The position numbers and the translations under genes are program-made. 64,000 nucleotides of DNA from an uncultured bacterium (lineage in GTDB: Bacteria; Cyanobacteriota; Vampirovibrionia; Gastranaerophilales; Gastranaerophilaceae): contig CANENE010000002.1 of assembly GCA_947428835.1 (NCBI GenBank), forward strand, positions 142,901-206,900, in the 5' to 3' direction. This document shows, in pieces, positions 63,656 through 64,000 of the stretch. The notes beneath the pieces were generated by a model, which saw nothing but the letters and a program-made list of their open reading frames with translations, made no database searches and was not told the DNA's origin. Every line of letters begins with the position of its first letter. Position 1 is the first letter of the stretch.

Positions 63656-63802
63656 TTATTTTGCCTTTTTAATTATAATCTCATCACCAACAACACGAAA
63701 TTCTACTTTGTGAAGCATAGGATTGATTTTCAACAATTCAAGAGTTTCTTTTGGAATTATTATTCCCCAACTTGTGCCTATCTGTACAAGCTTTTTTAGC
63801 AT
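63656..63802 (-). CDS. MazE/AbrB-like DNA-binding protein
   Basis: A 48-aa protein: MLKKLVQIGTSWGIIIPKET then LELLKINP and VVGDEIIIKK. This is the swapped-hairpin AbrB/MazE/SpoVT fold used by antitoxins and transition-state regulators. GAGG lies about 8 bases upstream of the ATG. No toxin gene lies downstream on minus. The divergent gene starting at 63920 could be a partner, but only 27 codons are visible. The intergenic region contains palindromes suited to this kind of protein. Confidence 0.75.
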   Translation of the reverse strand: MLKKLVQIGTSWGIIIPKETLELLKINPMLHKVEFRVVGDEIIIKKAK

Positions 63803-63852
63803 GATTAATACCTCGTTATAATTTTGTTATAATATAATTATAATCAGTTTGC

Positions 63853-63881
63853 TTGACAAATTATCATAATTTAACTATACT
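63853..63881 (+). promoter_or_regulatory. Near-consensus sigma-70 promoter
   Basis: TTGACA (63853-63858), 17-nt spacer, TATACT (63876-63881), firing into the gene at 63920. The best promoter match in the window. Confidence 0.8.
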
Positions 63882-63906
63882 CAGATTATAATATTATTAT
63901 AATCTG
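63882..63906. promoter_or_regulatory. Palindromic operator at the transcription start
   Basis: A perfect 12-bp inverted repeat, CAGATTATAATA and TATTATAATCTG, around a single central T. It directly follows the -10 box, so a bound protein would block the promoter. A related AATATAATTATAAT stretch lies on the other side near 63829-63844. The MazE/AbrB-like protein is the obvious candidate. Confidence 0.65.
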
Positions 63907-63919
63907 AGGAGAATATAAA

Positions 63920-64000
63920 ATGCGGCAGGATTTTGAAACATTCCTTACATATTTGCAAAAACCAACGGATGCAATACTTTATTTTACAAATTTAATTTCC
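63920..64000 (+). CDS. Start of an unknown gene, truncated by the window
   Basis: Twenty-seven codons are visible: MRQDFETFLTYLQKPTDAIL..., open to the window end. GAGGAG lies 8 bases before the ATG, and a near-consensus promoter with operator precedes it. Too short to assign. Its divergence from a MazE/AbrB-like gene suggests a toxin or a regulated accessory gene, as an inference only. Confidence 0.6.
   Translation, partial: MRQDFETFLTYLQKPTDAILYFTNLIS

Overview
The window is AT-rich bacterial chromosome, densely coded on both strands and complete for many housekeeping genes. It best fits a non-photosynthetic relative of Cyanobacteria from animal gut, i.e. Vampirovibrionia/Melainabacteria, order Gastranaerophilales. 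This placement is an inference. It rests on a DUF3326 protein typical of cyanobacteria and plastids, rpsJ set apart from the rplC-led ribosomal cluster as in cyanobacteria, short N-terminal 'NFKA'-type tags on small proteins, prepilin-like surface proteins, low GC and a compact type II-C CRISPR-Cas9 locus. 16S or marker-gene phylogeny would decide it.

Layout. 1-9.4 kb: end of prs, family-4 uracil-DNA glycosylase, an alpha-glucan phosphorylase-like enzyme lacking the PLP lysine, a LysM-like repeat protein, a soluble protein with a FlhA/SctV C-terminal domain, clpP and an FAD enzyme. 9.4-20.4 kb: paralogous small proteins, an HgdC-like ATPase with an unknown partner, M49-like and matrixin-like peptidases, a radical SAM protein, ybaB, alaS, gap and a gene with a damaged 5' end. 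20.5-28 kb: two secreted paralogues, an SDR, a radical-SAM-like protein without its cluster cysteines, a ZIP transporter, a FliA/WhiG sigma factor and tpiA.

28.0-33.1 kb is the type II-C CRISPR-Cas locus: cas9-cas1-cas2 on +, then a probable tracrRNA on the opposite strand, then eight 36-bp repeats with 29-30 nt spacers and an eroded ninth repeat. Each repeat, read in crRNA sense (minus), carries its own promoter (TTTACT-N17-TATAAT). The tracrRNA anti-repeat pairs with the repeat through a 9-bp lower stem, a bulge and a 17-bp upper stem. A perfect 17-bp inverted repeat covers the cas1 start codon.

33.2-56.1 kb: tRNA-Gly, a 1111-aa ABC1/AarF-like kinase, yihY-nrnA-dnaB, ROK kinase, holA-holB-DUF3326, two prepilin-like proteins (one carrying cysteine-rich repeats and a C-terminal lectin-like domain), tsaE-tsaB, an XRE regulator with a cluster of possible operator boxes, xerC, thiH-thiG, tRNA-Thr, paired half-size chromate transporters and a two-domain cytidine-deaminase-like protein.

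56.2-64 kb: rpsJ, then rplC-rplD-rplW-rplB-rpsS-rplV-rpsC-rplP-rpmC-rpsQ-rplN-rplX-rplE-rpsN. The cluster stops at a strong terminator after rpsN instead of continuing to rpsH. It is followed by a non-coding patch with dispersed-repeat features, a MazE/AbrB-like gene and a divergent gene running off the window behind an excellent promoter with a palindromic operator.
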